Under the pieces are notes generated by a model. It was not told where the DNA came from and did not search any database. It was given only the letters and a program-made list of their open reading frames with translations. The position numbers and the translations under genes are program-made. From NCBI RefSeq assembly GCF_042242105.1, contig NC_092032.1, forward strand, positions 10,822,415 through 10,886,414: a stretch of 64,000 nucleotides of DNA. The letters run 5' to 3'. This DNA comes from Pempheris klunzingeri (lineage: Eukaryota; Chordata; Actinopteri; Acropomatiformes; Pempheridae). Below are positions 23,301 through 34,692 of this stretch, in pieces (position 1 is the stretch's first letter; each line of letters begins with the position of its first letter).

Positions 23301-24560
23301 GTTAGTCACCCGGAGTCCCATGTCATTCTTTCATTGAACAGACAGGAGGCTGGATAGCCAGCATCCACACTTATCAACAGCCACACTCATGCACGGGTTA
23401 ATTGGGAATGGATTGTGACTGGAGGAATGAGGGGAGACTTCCTCAGAGATCCCTTCATTGTATTATATTACCTGTGGAACTATAGAGCATGGAGATGCAG
23501 CCAATTTTAAAGTGAAACATGTCAACAAAGTACTCATATGAGTATTACACTGCCTTAATCCATTAGAAATACTGTTATTTTGTAGCTATAGATAAAATTA
23601 AAAGTCAGATATGGACATTTCTGGACAATTTGCTATAATTTGTGACAAGTCTAACAAGTGACCACACATATCATGCTGCCAGCAGTCCACTGGTACCATA
23701 CATGACCCCTCTTCCTTTCCTTGGAAGTGACTACTTTGGTGGTCTACTGCAATCTGCTGAACAGCTGAGACATTTGTCACTTTACTTCCTTACTAAACTA
23801 GATCTGTTAAAATCCATTAAAATCCGATTCTTCATCACTTATTATGACGAATGATGTGACTTGGTGCATGCAGTCTGGTCACTGACAGAACAAATATGAT
23901 CATTTTTTAAAAAAAAAATCTAATATTGAGTACATGACTTCAGGAATATCAGACATTCAGTGGAAATACATGCACCTTGATAAAAATGAAGTTTGAATGA
24001 AAGCTCTCACTCACCATGTATTCCATATTGGATGCTGGGGGAAACACCTTCCCTCTCACTTTGTTATGGTAATCAAGAATGGCAAGCATGTCGTTCTGAC
24101 TAATGTAACGCTTCCTCCTCGCTTTAGAAATAGTCGTGGTGTCTGTTCCATAGCTGTGCGCTGCGCCAAGACTGGTGAAATTGGCGACTGGCGAAGACGT
24201 GGACGCAGCAGGAATAGTCGTTGCCAATGCACTTGCTCCGCAAGATATGCACAGGAGTATTAGGTCTACGGCAAATAACTGAGGTTTCATGTTTGGTTTG
24301 AGGGAAATGCAGACAGAATATCCCGAGTCTTGGACTGATCTGAAAAGAAAGTGAGAAGACGAAGTGAGAGTACTGCCGCGGTGCGCAAAAGTACAATTCA
24401 CTCATGCTTTAAACTTCAAACTTCACATTACAGGACAGAAATAACAGTGACATTCTTTCACACGACTACTGGTCCTACCTTTCCTTGCGCCTGCCTTTGC
24501 CAAGGCTGTATCACCTCTAAAGCCTCAGTAATGGATTGGAGAGAGGGAGGGCTTTGCAAA
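18780..24560 (-). CDS. pi15: PI15 (peptidase inhibitor 15), secreted CAP-superfamily protein, complete
   Basis: Five coding exons, 24290-24015, 23123-23005, 21884-21752, 21660-21545 and 20489-20354, join without frame conflict into 259 residues (human PI15 has 258). All introns are GT-AG. Residues 1-22 form a signal peptide; N37-F-T is a glycosylation sequon; RRKR at 58-61 is the expected propeptide processing site; the CAP domain follows with LDYHNKVRG (72-80), WEHGPPHLL, a CAP1-type HYTQMVWATS (173-182) and a CAP2-type [11 protein letters not shown] (207-217). The C-terminal Cys cluster ([15 protein letters not shown]) precedes the end at HWFK. In mammals PI15 is a secreted glycoprotein reported as a weak trypsin inhibitor. 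A TATA promoter and noncoding first exon lie upstream, and a long AT-rich 3'UTR lies downstream. The a/b ohnologue status is unresolved. Confidence 0.96.
18797..18802 (-). terminator. pi15: candidate pi15 polyadenylation signal AATAAA
   Basis: TTTGTAATAAAATGG on the minus strand; cleavage would be expected at about 18780. Confidence 0.55.
20354..20489 (-). CDS. pi15: pi15 last coding exon
   Basis: Acceptor CTGTCTTCCAG, then [20 protein letters not shown] and [20 protein letters not shown] to HWFK and a TAA stop at 20356-20354. Confidence 0.95.
21545..21660 (-). CDS. pi15: pi15 fourth coding exon
   Basis: 116 nt encoding [20 protein letters not shown] through YLVCNYSP, completing CAP1 and CAP2. 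Donor AA|GTAAGT; the Lys codon is split with exon 5. Confidence 0.95.
21752..21884 (-). CDS. pi15: pi15 third coding exon
   Basis: 133 nt encoding [20 protein letters not shown] to GPMCTHYTQ. It contains four cysteines ([13 protein letters not shown] and DC) of the CAP fold and ends just inside the CAP1 signature. Confidence 0.95.
23005..23123 (-). CDS. pi15: pi15 second coding exon
   Basis: 119 nt from [13 protein letters not shown] to SVRTG plus two bases of Arg. Acceptor TGTGTTTAG; donor CG|GTGGGT. Another GT four bases further would break the join to exon 3, so this donor is chosen. Confidence 0.94.
24015..24339 (-). CDS. pi15: pi15 first coding exon
   Basis: The acceptor TTTCTTTTCAG ends at 24340, leaving 49 nt of leader before the ATG at 24290-24288. 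This ATG begins the signal peptide [20 protein letters not shown]. An in-frame ATG further upstream at 24401 lies in the intron and is not used. The exon ends ...GAATACATG|GTGAGTGAG, phase 0, encoding 92 residues. Confidence 0.93.
24479..24560 (-). other. pi15: predicted noncoding first exon of pi15
   Basis: Begins about 30 bases downstream of the TATA box and ends at the donor GGAAAG|GTAGGACC (24479). The intron to the acceptor at 24340 would be only 139 bp. It contains no ATG that starts a long frame. Confidence 0.6.
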
Positions 24561-24586
24561 CTATGTGAGAAGTCCGTCTTTGCGGG

Positions 24587-24594
24587 TTTATATA
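24587..24594 (-). promoter_or_regulatory. pi15: pi15 TATA box (TATATAAA)
   Basis: CAATATATAAACCCGC on the minus strand sits at the right distance from a plausible start near 24560 and the donor at 24479. A GC-richer block (GAGGGGCTGCGTG, CCGAGGCAGGCGC) lies just upstream. Confidence 0.65.
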
Positions 24595-24659
24595 TTGCAG
24601 TGGAGGTTGCGGGAAGTGCGCCTGCCTCGGAGGTAGACACGCAGCCCCTCCTTGTCACC

Positions 24660-27350
24660 TGAAACACTGCATAATTTGGAGACGCTGTGTTTGGTTTCTC
24701 CTAACTCATTCCCGGCAAATCTTGCCCGATTGCATCATGACATCTGCTCGAGGTTTGCGCAGCTGCAGGATGTGGAAGGACAGTGTTTGATTAATAAAGT
24801 ACACAGAGGAGAATGGAGCAAATTAATGACTTTTTATGGGCTCTCAAAAGGAAAAGATCAATTAGGATACAAGTCTTTATCATGTGTGTTGTTGGTGTGA
24901 TGTATGTTTGTTATTGTTTGAAATTTTAAAACTCACAATAATGATTGAATTGACTTGATTACAGTGTTTAACAGCAGTCACATCAGCTCCATATGCAGGT
25001 GATAAAATCTGCACTTCCCACATGCTCCAGTGATCACTGGTCAGGACATCCACATAAACTCGTGGGTGGGAGGAAGCCAGCAGTTTTATGAGTCAAATCA
25101 GTGCGAGAGCTGGGTCCATGTGTCCTATCAGTCTTCTTTGTCGTATTCATTATACTATAAAGATTACACTTGTTCAGTGTGTGGCTCCAGCTGTGTGGTT
25201 TGCTGGTGCAGATGCAGAGCCAAGAGAAAAAAAACCAAAAAAAAAAAAACCTTCTGCAGGTCATCATTTTCATTGGCAGCTGGTGAACAAATTAAAGAAA
25301 CGTGACGCAGGAGCTATATTCCTCCCCCATTTTCTGCTCGCTCTTTCTCTCTTCCTCTTCTCTAGCTGCCGAAGAGTGGTGCTTTCCCAAAAATCCTCTT
25401 GGAAGTGATGGATCTTTCAGGTGCTGGAGTTGGTGGAAGGCATATATCACTCAAGAGTGGTGCACAGCAAAGATTTCCTCCACCGTTTCACTCCATCCGT
25501 ACATTTCAGCTCTTATTCCCCACCGCTGCTCTTCCTCAACATACTCGAAGTTCCACTGGGATGGAAAGTTGTCAGAGTTAGAGGATAAATCATGACAGAT
25601 TAGTTCTTGTTTTTTTTTCTTCCTAGATATGATCCTGTGCGCTGCCTAATGCCAGGACACTAAGCAGAAATATCTTTTTCCAGCTCTTCTTCTTAATCTT
25701 GACTTTAACGGGGAAAACTCCAAATATTTAAAGGTAATGGAGGATTGGGGATGTGATGCTGGCTTTATTTATTTTTAGCAAAATCAGCACAGCTGACAGA
25801 GTGAGAAAGTAAATGCTGGTACATTTTGAGAAAGAAGAAAATTGCAGCATTAACTGTAAACTCAAATAGACTCAAACAGACCATCAGCTACCTCTGATTG
25901 AACTCCTGTAATAAAACGTAAGATAATATGGGGCATACAACTTGATTTTTATGCAAATATTTTCAAGCCAGTTCCATAGAACTATACCCAACAACCTATA
26001 TATTTACCTGACCCATTCACTATATTTTGATACATGATGTGATTTTGTCTTCTTTTTTCTGTTATGACTATGCACCATCCCATCTGCTCAGTATTTTGAC
26101 TCATCCTCTCATCTGGTATCAATAGCCGGACCACTCTCCAGCCAGCACGGCCCGCCAGCCAAAGATTCTGATCGACACAGCGCTGAGATCCTATCCCCAG
26201 GTTTATAGCCATATTATAGTCCATATCATCAGATTAGCTTAGCACACACCTGTTTCACCACATTTCACACTATCTTTATGTTTATTTGGCCTTAGACTTC
26301 TGATCCAAGACTAAACAATGGAGTCAAAAGTTTAGTTTCATTGTGGAAAAGCTGGAACCAGGATTGAAGAGAATACTGTACTTCCACTGCATGTCTCTCT
26401 CCCCCTCTCGCTCTCTCACCCACACACAAACACACACACAGTTTCTTCACGTGCAGTCTCCTCAAGGCCCCAGATGATATTCCCTCAGTCTCAGAGTGCT
26501 GGTACTTGTTTGCGCAGTGAACCCAGTGACTTCGAAAGAGGTCGAAGCATTATTATCATATTATCAGAGGAGTAATTAGGGCATTATTTGGGGCACATGC
26601 TGCTCTGAGGGGCCTTGGGTCTGTTTTGGAAAGGCATTCTTTTTCAGACAGAGCATTTATTTACCTACAATATATTGTTCCAAGTTTCCCCCATGCTTCC
26701 CCCCTCTCCAGAGGCCTCTCGAAGCCCAGTGTTGATGCCAGTACAGCAGAGAGAATGAGGTGCAGTGGTGAGCAAAAGGGAAAGCAGGAAAGAGGAATAG
26801 CCTACAGACCATAGACAGACTCAACAAGGGTCGCATTGGTTATGTTTTTAACTGCATCCAATCAAGGCAGAAGAATTCAAAACTCAAGTGCAGGAAGATT
26901 TTGAATTTGTATAATTCACATGGTTTTGACTGGTATGTACATTGGTGCAATAAGTGTCCAAAACAACCAAACATCTGTTTTTCATGCAGGTTAAAGCAAA
27001 TGAGTGTTATTGGACAGTCTTTTATCCAGGTCTGGAGAATAGCGTACTGACCTAGACAATTCAGTGAATAACAAAATCTCCTGAAGGATGGCTCCTCAGT
27101 CAGTCCAGCAATCAAAGCTCTGCTGTGCACTCCACCCAAGGCTATTGTTACTGCGCTGGCAGAATCCACCGTGCATGGGAAAGTCACTAAGAGATCGACA
27201 GCTTGTGAATGGATGGATGAAAAAGGGTCTAATACAGCTTGAAAAACCAAAGGTTTTAGAAACAGTCTGAAAGACGAGCTAGGAAGTTGTTCACAGGGCT
27301 GTTGTGATGATTTGTATTTGGATGAGCATTTATTCTGTGACTTCATGCAG
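24660..27350. other. upstream flank of pi15, no gene seen
   Basis: No exon or recognised repeat is supported apart from short A-rich tracts near 25225-25250 and a short (CA)n near 26420-26440. Sequence just upstream of the promoter is a reasonable place for pi15 control elements, but none is identifiable by eye. Confidence 0.5.
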
Positions 27351-27357
27351 CTGATTT

Positions 27358-28025
27358 CAAGGAGTATCTCCACATTTTGGGAAACATTCCCTGTCTTGCT
27401 ACGAGTTAGATTAGATGGTTGACTTCCCTCTCATGTTATTACGGACGGATATCTTTTTTTCAAACAAGCGTACAAATTACAGATTGTGGTTATATACAGG
27501 GAGCATCTTATTGAGCCAAGCTATGCTAACCACCATCTGGCTCCACCTTCATATTTTGTGTACAGGCATGAGATCAATACAGATCAATACCGCTAACAGC
27601 TTAGCTAGCAGCAGAGACTAGATGCTAACTTGGTTTGTTTTGCTCAGTCATGTGCAGGACTATTTCCTGGCCAAGTGCAGTCACTTCCTGGACTCTCCTC
27701 TGGTTGCCTGGCAACATCACTGGTGACAATGATGTTCTGGGATTCCCCCCTAAAACCACAACATGCACTTTTTACACATCGGTTATGGACAGATTAAATA
27801 AATCACATATAAGGTGTTAATTAGTGAGCTGGCAGATGGCCTTTGTTTCCTTTGGACAGAGTTAGGCTAGCTCTGTTTGCTGTCTTTATGCTAAGCTAAG
27901 CTAAATGAATGCTGGCGGGAGCTTCATATTTACCGTACAGACGTGGGAGAGGTATTAGTATTCTCATCTACCTCTTGGCCAGAAAGCAAATCGTATTTCC
28001 CAACCTGTCCAAACCATTCTTTTAA
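27358..28025. mobile_element. inverted-repeat element, copy B (teleost CTTTGGACAGAG / GCTAAGCTAAGC family)
   Basis: The right half is clear: TCCTTTGGACAGAGTTAGGC, then TCTTTATGCTAAGCTAAGCT, then TTCATATTTACCGTACAGAC, ending CGTATTTCCCAACCTGTCC and a CCATTCTTTTAA terminus. The left end carries GGAGTATCTCCACATTTTGG, the inverted counterpart, and a diverged AAGCTATGCTAACC. Such ends and internal inverted blocks define a non-autonomous element (MITE-like) common in percomorph fish. No coding capacity. Confidence 0.75.
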
Positions 28026-29743
28026 TCAGCCGTGCCAGCATTTGCTTGTTTGAAAGGCAGTTGTATTGGGGCAGCTTTGGGGTTGGGAAGTTGTGATGTC
28101 ATGATGGCTGATGTTGGTTTTTGTTGGCCGGGGGGCAAAAAGAAATAGTGACATTTCAAGAGTGGTTTACATTGGTAAGGAGCCCAGTCTCTAACTTCAT
28201 GCTGTCCAGGCTGCTTTCTTCCACACACAGCTGTTAAACATTGTATCAGTGACATATGCAGTTACATAGCAAATACTGTATGTTTCACACAGTCTGCTAA
28301 CTTACAACGGGGTTAAGGCTTGTTGACAGTGAAGAAACCTGCGGGTGAGAAAGCTCCAACCCTGTGTCCCCGTCAGAAGTTCAGGAGTGGATTATTACTC
28401 CTCCCTTGTCCAAAGAGTAACAAGCACAGTAATTAAGTCAATAAATATCCAAGACCTCTGATCAAAGAGAGCTCTTGCTGAGCTTCAATTTAATTCAAAA
28501 TTAAATTCCTGCTGTGTTTAGACTGTATATACACCGAGGTGCTAATATAACATCACTCGACTGGCTACAATGCCAGCTGGTACTGTAACTACAGTACTTA
28601 TTGCTGACAGATCACCCAATATAAACCAAAGGCACATAGCCTTGTATTTACCGAATAGTGACCTCCCCAAACATGACCATAGAGAATCTATTCCAGACTG
28701 GATGTTTTCCCCCTGTTGTTGTCTAGATACAAGTCCAGCTGTTGTTTGGCCGCTCGTTGGAATCTAAGGTGACTTTGTCCCTAACCTCGGTCACAGGAAG
28801 GAAGCAGACAGTGAAGACCATTAAGGCAACATGAAGAGTAAACTGAAAATGATTCAGCAGAATTCAAAGAACAATTTTCCCTCGGCTGCAGTTGATAGTT
28901 CCTAGAAGAAGATGAAAAAGTTATGAGACGTAAGGGGAAGTAGAAATGCTAGCAAGTTGCTGCACCATCAGCTTTATGCAAGAGCCTGTAAAGTGCCTCA
29001 AACAATCTTGACAAACATTATGTCAGCAGAACATACACAATTAAACACCCTTTTTCCCCGAAACAGACTGTGGGAAAAACCTGAAGGATTATAGAGGAGG
29101 GACCTTTTCTTCAGGAATAAGTTGCTCAGCTTGTGTATCTATTTTTGACATGTTACATTCCTTTGCTCCCAGATATTCTCACCCATCTATAAGACATTTA
29201 CAACCATCTTTGATGCTCAGGCCTTGTAAGACTGGACAGAGACGGGGCTGTGGTCACACACAGACATTTCTCAAGAGGTTCAGAGGTGTCAGCTGAGAGA
29301 GAGACAGGCAAACATGAAAAATCCAGCAGGGCCTAAAGTTAGAACTGAGACGTTTTATGATGTATCTTCATGACAGCAGGTAACAAAAAATATCACCTGG
29401 GACTCAGGAGAGAGCTGCCAAACCGAAGCAACCTATACAGACTCTTTGAAACAAAAAAAGGTCCAAAATGTAGAAGTATTTTTGAAGTTGTCCTGCAGTC
29501 CACTCATGTACAAATTTAACACTCTTGCAAACTAGTCACACCTGTCCACTGCAGATTGGTTGCTGATTCTTCTGACAAAGGTCGATTTCTTGCGACCTGC
29601 CTTGGCTAGTTGGGAGCAAAAGAGACGGTTAGATGCTTGCTGGCCGGATCAGGTTGTGGCTGGGTAGGCCTGCAGGCAGTCTAGACAGCAGATGAGCAAT
29701 GAGCTGGGCCCTGGCACTTACGCCCTGTGGCTGGAACTCTCTT

Positions 29744-29776
29744 GGGCAGGGTAGGGCAGGGTAGGGCAGGGCAGGG
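29744..29776 (+). repeat. GGGCAGGGTA repeat, strong G-quadruplex candidate
   Basis: Seven GGG tracts in 33 bases separated by exactly two bases each (CA, TA, CA, TA, CA, CA). Four are enough for a quadruplex, and two-base loops favour stability. It lies about 5 kb upstream of pi15 and is not near another gene. Confidence 0.85.
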
Positions 29777-32700
29777 CCTTTGGGACTCTTGTCCTTGACG
29801 TAAATAAGACATGCACTGGACTATTCTGAGGATGAGACATCCCAGGCTTTGTAATTCTAATACATGCTTCCAATGGATGATCTTTAATAGGAGGAAGCTA
29901 CTACAAACAACTTTATACCGATACCATCTGATCCCTGCTCTGAAATCTGTTTTTCCTATAGTCAAATTTTTCCCAGGATTTATGACTTGACTGAAATTTT
30001 CGCCGCTGCTCCTGAAGAAGTGGCCATTATCACAAAGTGAAAGAAAAGCTTCAGTCTCGATCCCTATGTGGGTGGTTTAAGACTTGATCCTTGCTCGCTT
30101 GGCACCTGGTAAGAGCTTTTGTGTGGCTGGAAAGCACAGGCGAGGGCTGCAACTTGCAGAATTTGCGTCCAGAGTGCAGCGGTGACATCTGGTGAACTGT
30201 ACCATTCATCGTTAAAGAATATGCAAATTGTTATGTTGGATTATTTTTTATGTCAGCTTTTCTTCCTTGATCCTATTAGGGCCCATTCAAGCAGCTACCT
30301 GCCAGAAAACCATGCAACAAAGTACAATAACACAAATGATACCATTGTTACACTCATGATTGCTCCGTTCATGATCTAAGTAGACACTATTGTTACAGAA
30401 ACCTTCATCTTACAGTAGTTTAAAAGTGGATTTCTGCGCTATGGATTTGGCAGTAGATTCAACAAGATGTTACTAAAGCTTAGACTTTATTGTGTTAAGC
30501 ATGTTGTGAGTTTATTGGATGTGCCAAACGTTTCAAAATATTGTGCAGTGTGATGAATTAATGTTTTTTCCAATAGACACTATTGCTGGGTGTGTGCTAA
30601 TCTGTTGTATTGGCACAGAAACAGATGCAACTAGACTTGAAACAGAGTAAAAACTGAAATCTTTATTCTTGTTTTTGTCTCTCTTTCTGCCATTCTTCCA
30701 TAGTTGTTGTTTGCTTTCTTGATTTGGGCCTTGTCGAGGACCGAAATCTGGGAATCAAGCTTCAAAGTCCAAGGAGAGTTCAGAAGGCTGCGTACTAAAA
30801 CAGCAATAACACTGGGATTTAAACAGCCTCTCACATTTGATTTGTGAGTAATATGATATCACACTGTAAGAGAAATGTATGATGCACAGAATCAGACTGG
30901 CTTCTTGAGTATTTATCTCACTTGAGTTTGGGTCAATGACGTCGAGTGAATAATCAGCCATCTGTCATTAGAAGGCTCTTGCCCAGGCCGTATTTATGGT
31001 GACATCAGTGTTTTTGTTGGATCCGACTTATCAGAAAAGCTCAAGCTTTCTTGTGCACTGTGTTCCATGGATGTGATGGATTTTAAGTTCAGATGAAGCA
31101 AAGTCTCTGTGGGTTTCTGGGAGTCCCCTTTTGGCCTCTTGTCTCCGTCATCCTTGCAGTTGGCTTTGTGTTGTTTCAAGGTTTTCCCAACTTTTCCCAA
31201 CTGCGGTCGATGAGACTGGTCAGAGCGTCTCATACTTTATTGAATATTTCCCAAATACTGGGCCAGAACTCGCTTGTCGTTCGGGGTCAGTGCTGGAGAC
31301 ACAAATGTCGCAGTCTTGTATTTATTTGATAAGTCATTGAAAATAATCGTTTAAGGGTTTAGTGGTGGCTTGAGACTTGGTACTCACTCTTGGTCTTTCT
31401 CTCTCTCAGACTGTTTTGGTCCAAACAAGGTGACCTCAGATGTTTTGCACTGCACCCCCCTTTGTGAGGCTTGAACCCGCTGCGGCAGGTGGCATCCCTC
31501 GTAAGAATTTACAGCCTGGTTCTTCTGGTTCAGTGCAAACAAACCAAGTTTTATGGAGCAAATACTGAGAGGTAATGGTCCCTGCAGTTTGATTGTACCA
31601 TGACAGAGAAACGTGGCTTCATTTATCCGGTGGTACCTGTGAGATGTTTTCAGAAATTCCAAACTATAGTTTTCCAGGTAGTTTAACTCATTGTGAGAAA
31701 CAATCACGTTTATTCATATATTACATTTTGCATTCCCTCATTGCAGCTGGATAGATAGCTAGCGGAGCTACTCAACCTAGCTCTCTGATCAACTGCTCCA
31801 ATGCTGTAGTCCATCAATCAAATTTTCCAACTTTCCTGTCTGTAGCACTGAGGACACATTCTGTTCATTTAATTTCAAAAAGGCAGGATAATATCCCCCA
31901 AAAAAAGCTGGGCACTGCAGTTCTACTACTCAAACAGGAGAAAATGGTTCATTTATGAGGAATTACTTTTTGCTGTGGATTAATTCTGATTTGCGGTACT
32001 AGTGAGTATTCAATGCCCTTGGACGTGTATTTGGAACTGACTCAAAATAAATTACAGTGGCCATGCTCTTCGTTTATGAAGATGGCATGCCATCCAGCGC
32101 AGCAGTGTGGCTCACTGCTGTGTTTCTAATAGTTTTTGGACAACAACAAAGGTCTATGGCACAGAGGAATAAGCTGCTCCAGTAACGAGAGAGCTGAGAA
32201 TGTTGACAGCTTGTAAGTCTACGGGTGAGTGATGGGAGTTCATCGCATTTTGTATTTTCCTTTCCTCATAAAAATCAATCAACCCTTCCATTTGTCATGT
32301 TTGTGTAGATAGGTTCTTTCTCTCGTCCCATTTCTGCTGTTTACATGAGTATGAACCACAGCAGAATATAATCAACATCGTCTTGAACCTGGGTTAAAAT
32401 TTCTAATATTAATGAGCTCTGTCAAACTTTCATTCAAACCCTTACATCATATGAGGCATGTTTTGTAACTCTATCCTGTTGAATCTTTCCACATAGTAAA
32501 CTTTCTCTTTGTTTCCATAAACCTTTGACCCATGTGGCGTAAATATGCGGCTGTGTGTCTGGCTGTTGTGGATTGTTGTGGTAGTTTTAACCTGCTTTGC
32601 ATCAGCAAGTGTTTTGACTCCTCTCTGCAGCTTGGTAGCGCTCCAATTCGTTTCTCTCTAGCGTTCCCATTCATCGTCACGCTGATCCCATCTGCCAAAT

Positions 32701-33439
32701 AGTTTCACACACCACAGAGTGAGGTTTAATCAACTGAAAGCATTGGGCCAATCTCAAATCATCCTATGCATGCACATGTATAGATTATCAGATGCCTGAC
32801 CCTTCCACTGACATGCAGTCTGCGGTGTATGCAAATGATCACTTGGACTCTTGAAAACAACACATTATTACTTCACTTCTTATGAAGCCTCTCCAGCTTT
32901 TGACCTATTTGTTAGACTGGCGGCAGATATTCACATGTTTCTCTGCAGTAGTACTGAACATCCAAAGTTCGTCATATCTGAAGAAAACCAAGCCAGATTA
33001 CTAGGAAGACCATCCAGAGGTCATTATTATTTTTCACGTCATTGTTGTATAACTGAAAGCTGCTCCTATAATTTAGCCCTGTACCTGACCTACGCAATGT
33101 GTTCACTACTTCTTAATGTATTACTTTTTGCCTTTGATGTGCTTGGCAAGAGATTTAACCTCTTTGTGTGTTATCAGTGTTCAAGTAAAGTCCCACATTT
33201 AGATGGTCTTAAACTACTATATGACATCAGTAAGTGATGACCCATTTATTCCAGGTGTTATTGTGTGAACAAGTTGTAGAATTATTCATGTTCTACCTAC
33301 AGGACTTATTTTTAGACAGTCTTGTTTTCAATATCAGTGAAGTGAAATCACATTAATGGAGGCTCCGATAACTATTTTTTGAAATATCATTGTGTGTTAT
33401 ACAAAATACAAAAGAAGCTACAAGCTAGTCACTAACATT

Positions 33440-33665
33440 ATCTGGCTGCCGTTGGGTTCTGGGCAGGTACTGAAATATACTGTGTTTACCAGGCCGTTTT
33501 TGCTGAAAAGAGCGCCCTGCTGCGGATGAAAATTAAAATGTTGTTAAGAGCAGTGAGAGTGAATCAAAACTGCAAATTTGTGAGCCGTAAAACCAAAATA
33601 ATAAGTTCAAACATGCTGAAACGCTCCATAGAGCTGCGTGGAACTGCAAAGTTTGGAACTACATG
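33440..33665. repeat. probable dispersed repeat fragment
   Basis: Segments AGAGTGAATCAAAACTGCAA, GTGAGCCGTAAAACCAAAAT and TGAAACGCTCCATAGAGCTG resemble a repeat I have seen scattered in fish genomes. Ends are not defined here and the family name is unknown to me. Confidence 0.4.
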
Positions 33666-34674
33666 TGAGTCCTTTCACATAACACATTCATGTTGATAGA
33701 AAGACAATGATTTGAACATTTACTATACATGCATGACGTATCAAGAGACAAAGTTTATGTGAGAGAACTTCAAGGTGTTATAGTCACATCCATTTTTTCA
33801 CATGGTCTCCTCATAGCTGTTTAAGGTTGGACATTTCCTTTACACACCCTTCTGAAATGTTTAAATAGCATTCATAGTCTTCCCAATGCTCTGCTGCTTG
33901 ACAGAAATTGCTTGTTATCAACCAGGAAATTTGTCTGGGATATTCTAGGCCCTGGATTCGTCAGCCTAGGGCCAAAACAAATCCAACCAGCTGCTGGATT
34001 TCTGCTCTGGTTTGGTCGGTAGAGAATGAGCAAGATGTATCCCAGCATCCCCAAGCCAATGCACATTTCCTGTCCTTGTTTCCTGTTGAATATCAAAGTG
34101 CTATAGAGACTCATCAAGAGACACTGCTGCCGCACAAGTGGCCAGCGTTCCCACGAGCTGCACATGGTTACAATTAGTGCAAGGTATTTTCTTATCTTAT
34201 TGTCTGTTTTTATTGCCTTTAAACAGATGAGCATCATCTCAGAATATAAGACTGAAATTGAGGCCGCAAGAGGAATGAAAATAGAGCAAACTTATACTGC
34301 AGATACTTCGCTTTCTGGGACTGCTGGCAAAGGAAACTGAAGAATTTGTAGTCCTTGGAACAGCAGCGTGAATGTATTGAAAAACCTACAGCTGTCAGTT
34401 CCATGAGAGAAATTTCACAGTGATAGGGTTCAATGAAATATGAAAAGGCCGAGAATTCAAAGCCATGCTCATTTTTCACTGCATTAAATCAAACCGTGAC
34501 TGTCAGTTTATAAGCTGATATTTGTCCAAAAATGACAAAAAAGAAGAAAAAACTTATGGTGATTTCGTTGACAGATGTGAAACAGCGATTTCCTTCCCTC
34601 AACGCCAAAATATCCACAACTGTCCTCACAGCTCATCAAGATATCTGATGCTGTGACTGTCCCTGCCCCACCCA

Positions 34675-34692
34675 ACACACACACACACACAC
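34675..34692. repeat. short (CA)n microsatellite
   Basis: About nine CA units. Confidence 0.9.

Noticed and set aside
24291..24401. An upstream in-frame ATG that would extend PI15 by 37 residues
   Set aside because: The extension crosses a strong splice acceptor (TTTCTTTTCAG) and would bury the signal peptide; the downstream ATG gives the family's usual length.
25221..25250. A-rich tract considered as the tail of a retroposed gene copy
   Set aside because: No coding or SINE-like sequence precedes it and no target-site duplication was seen.
26840..27373. A 177-codon open frame on the minus strand, the longest in the gene desert
   Set aside because: It starts inside the left end of inverted-repeat element copy B, has no recognised domain, no splice or promoter context, and composition like its surroundings. 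Probably chance.
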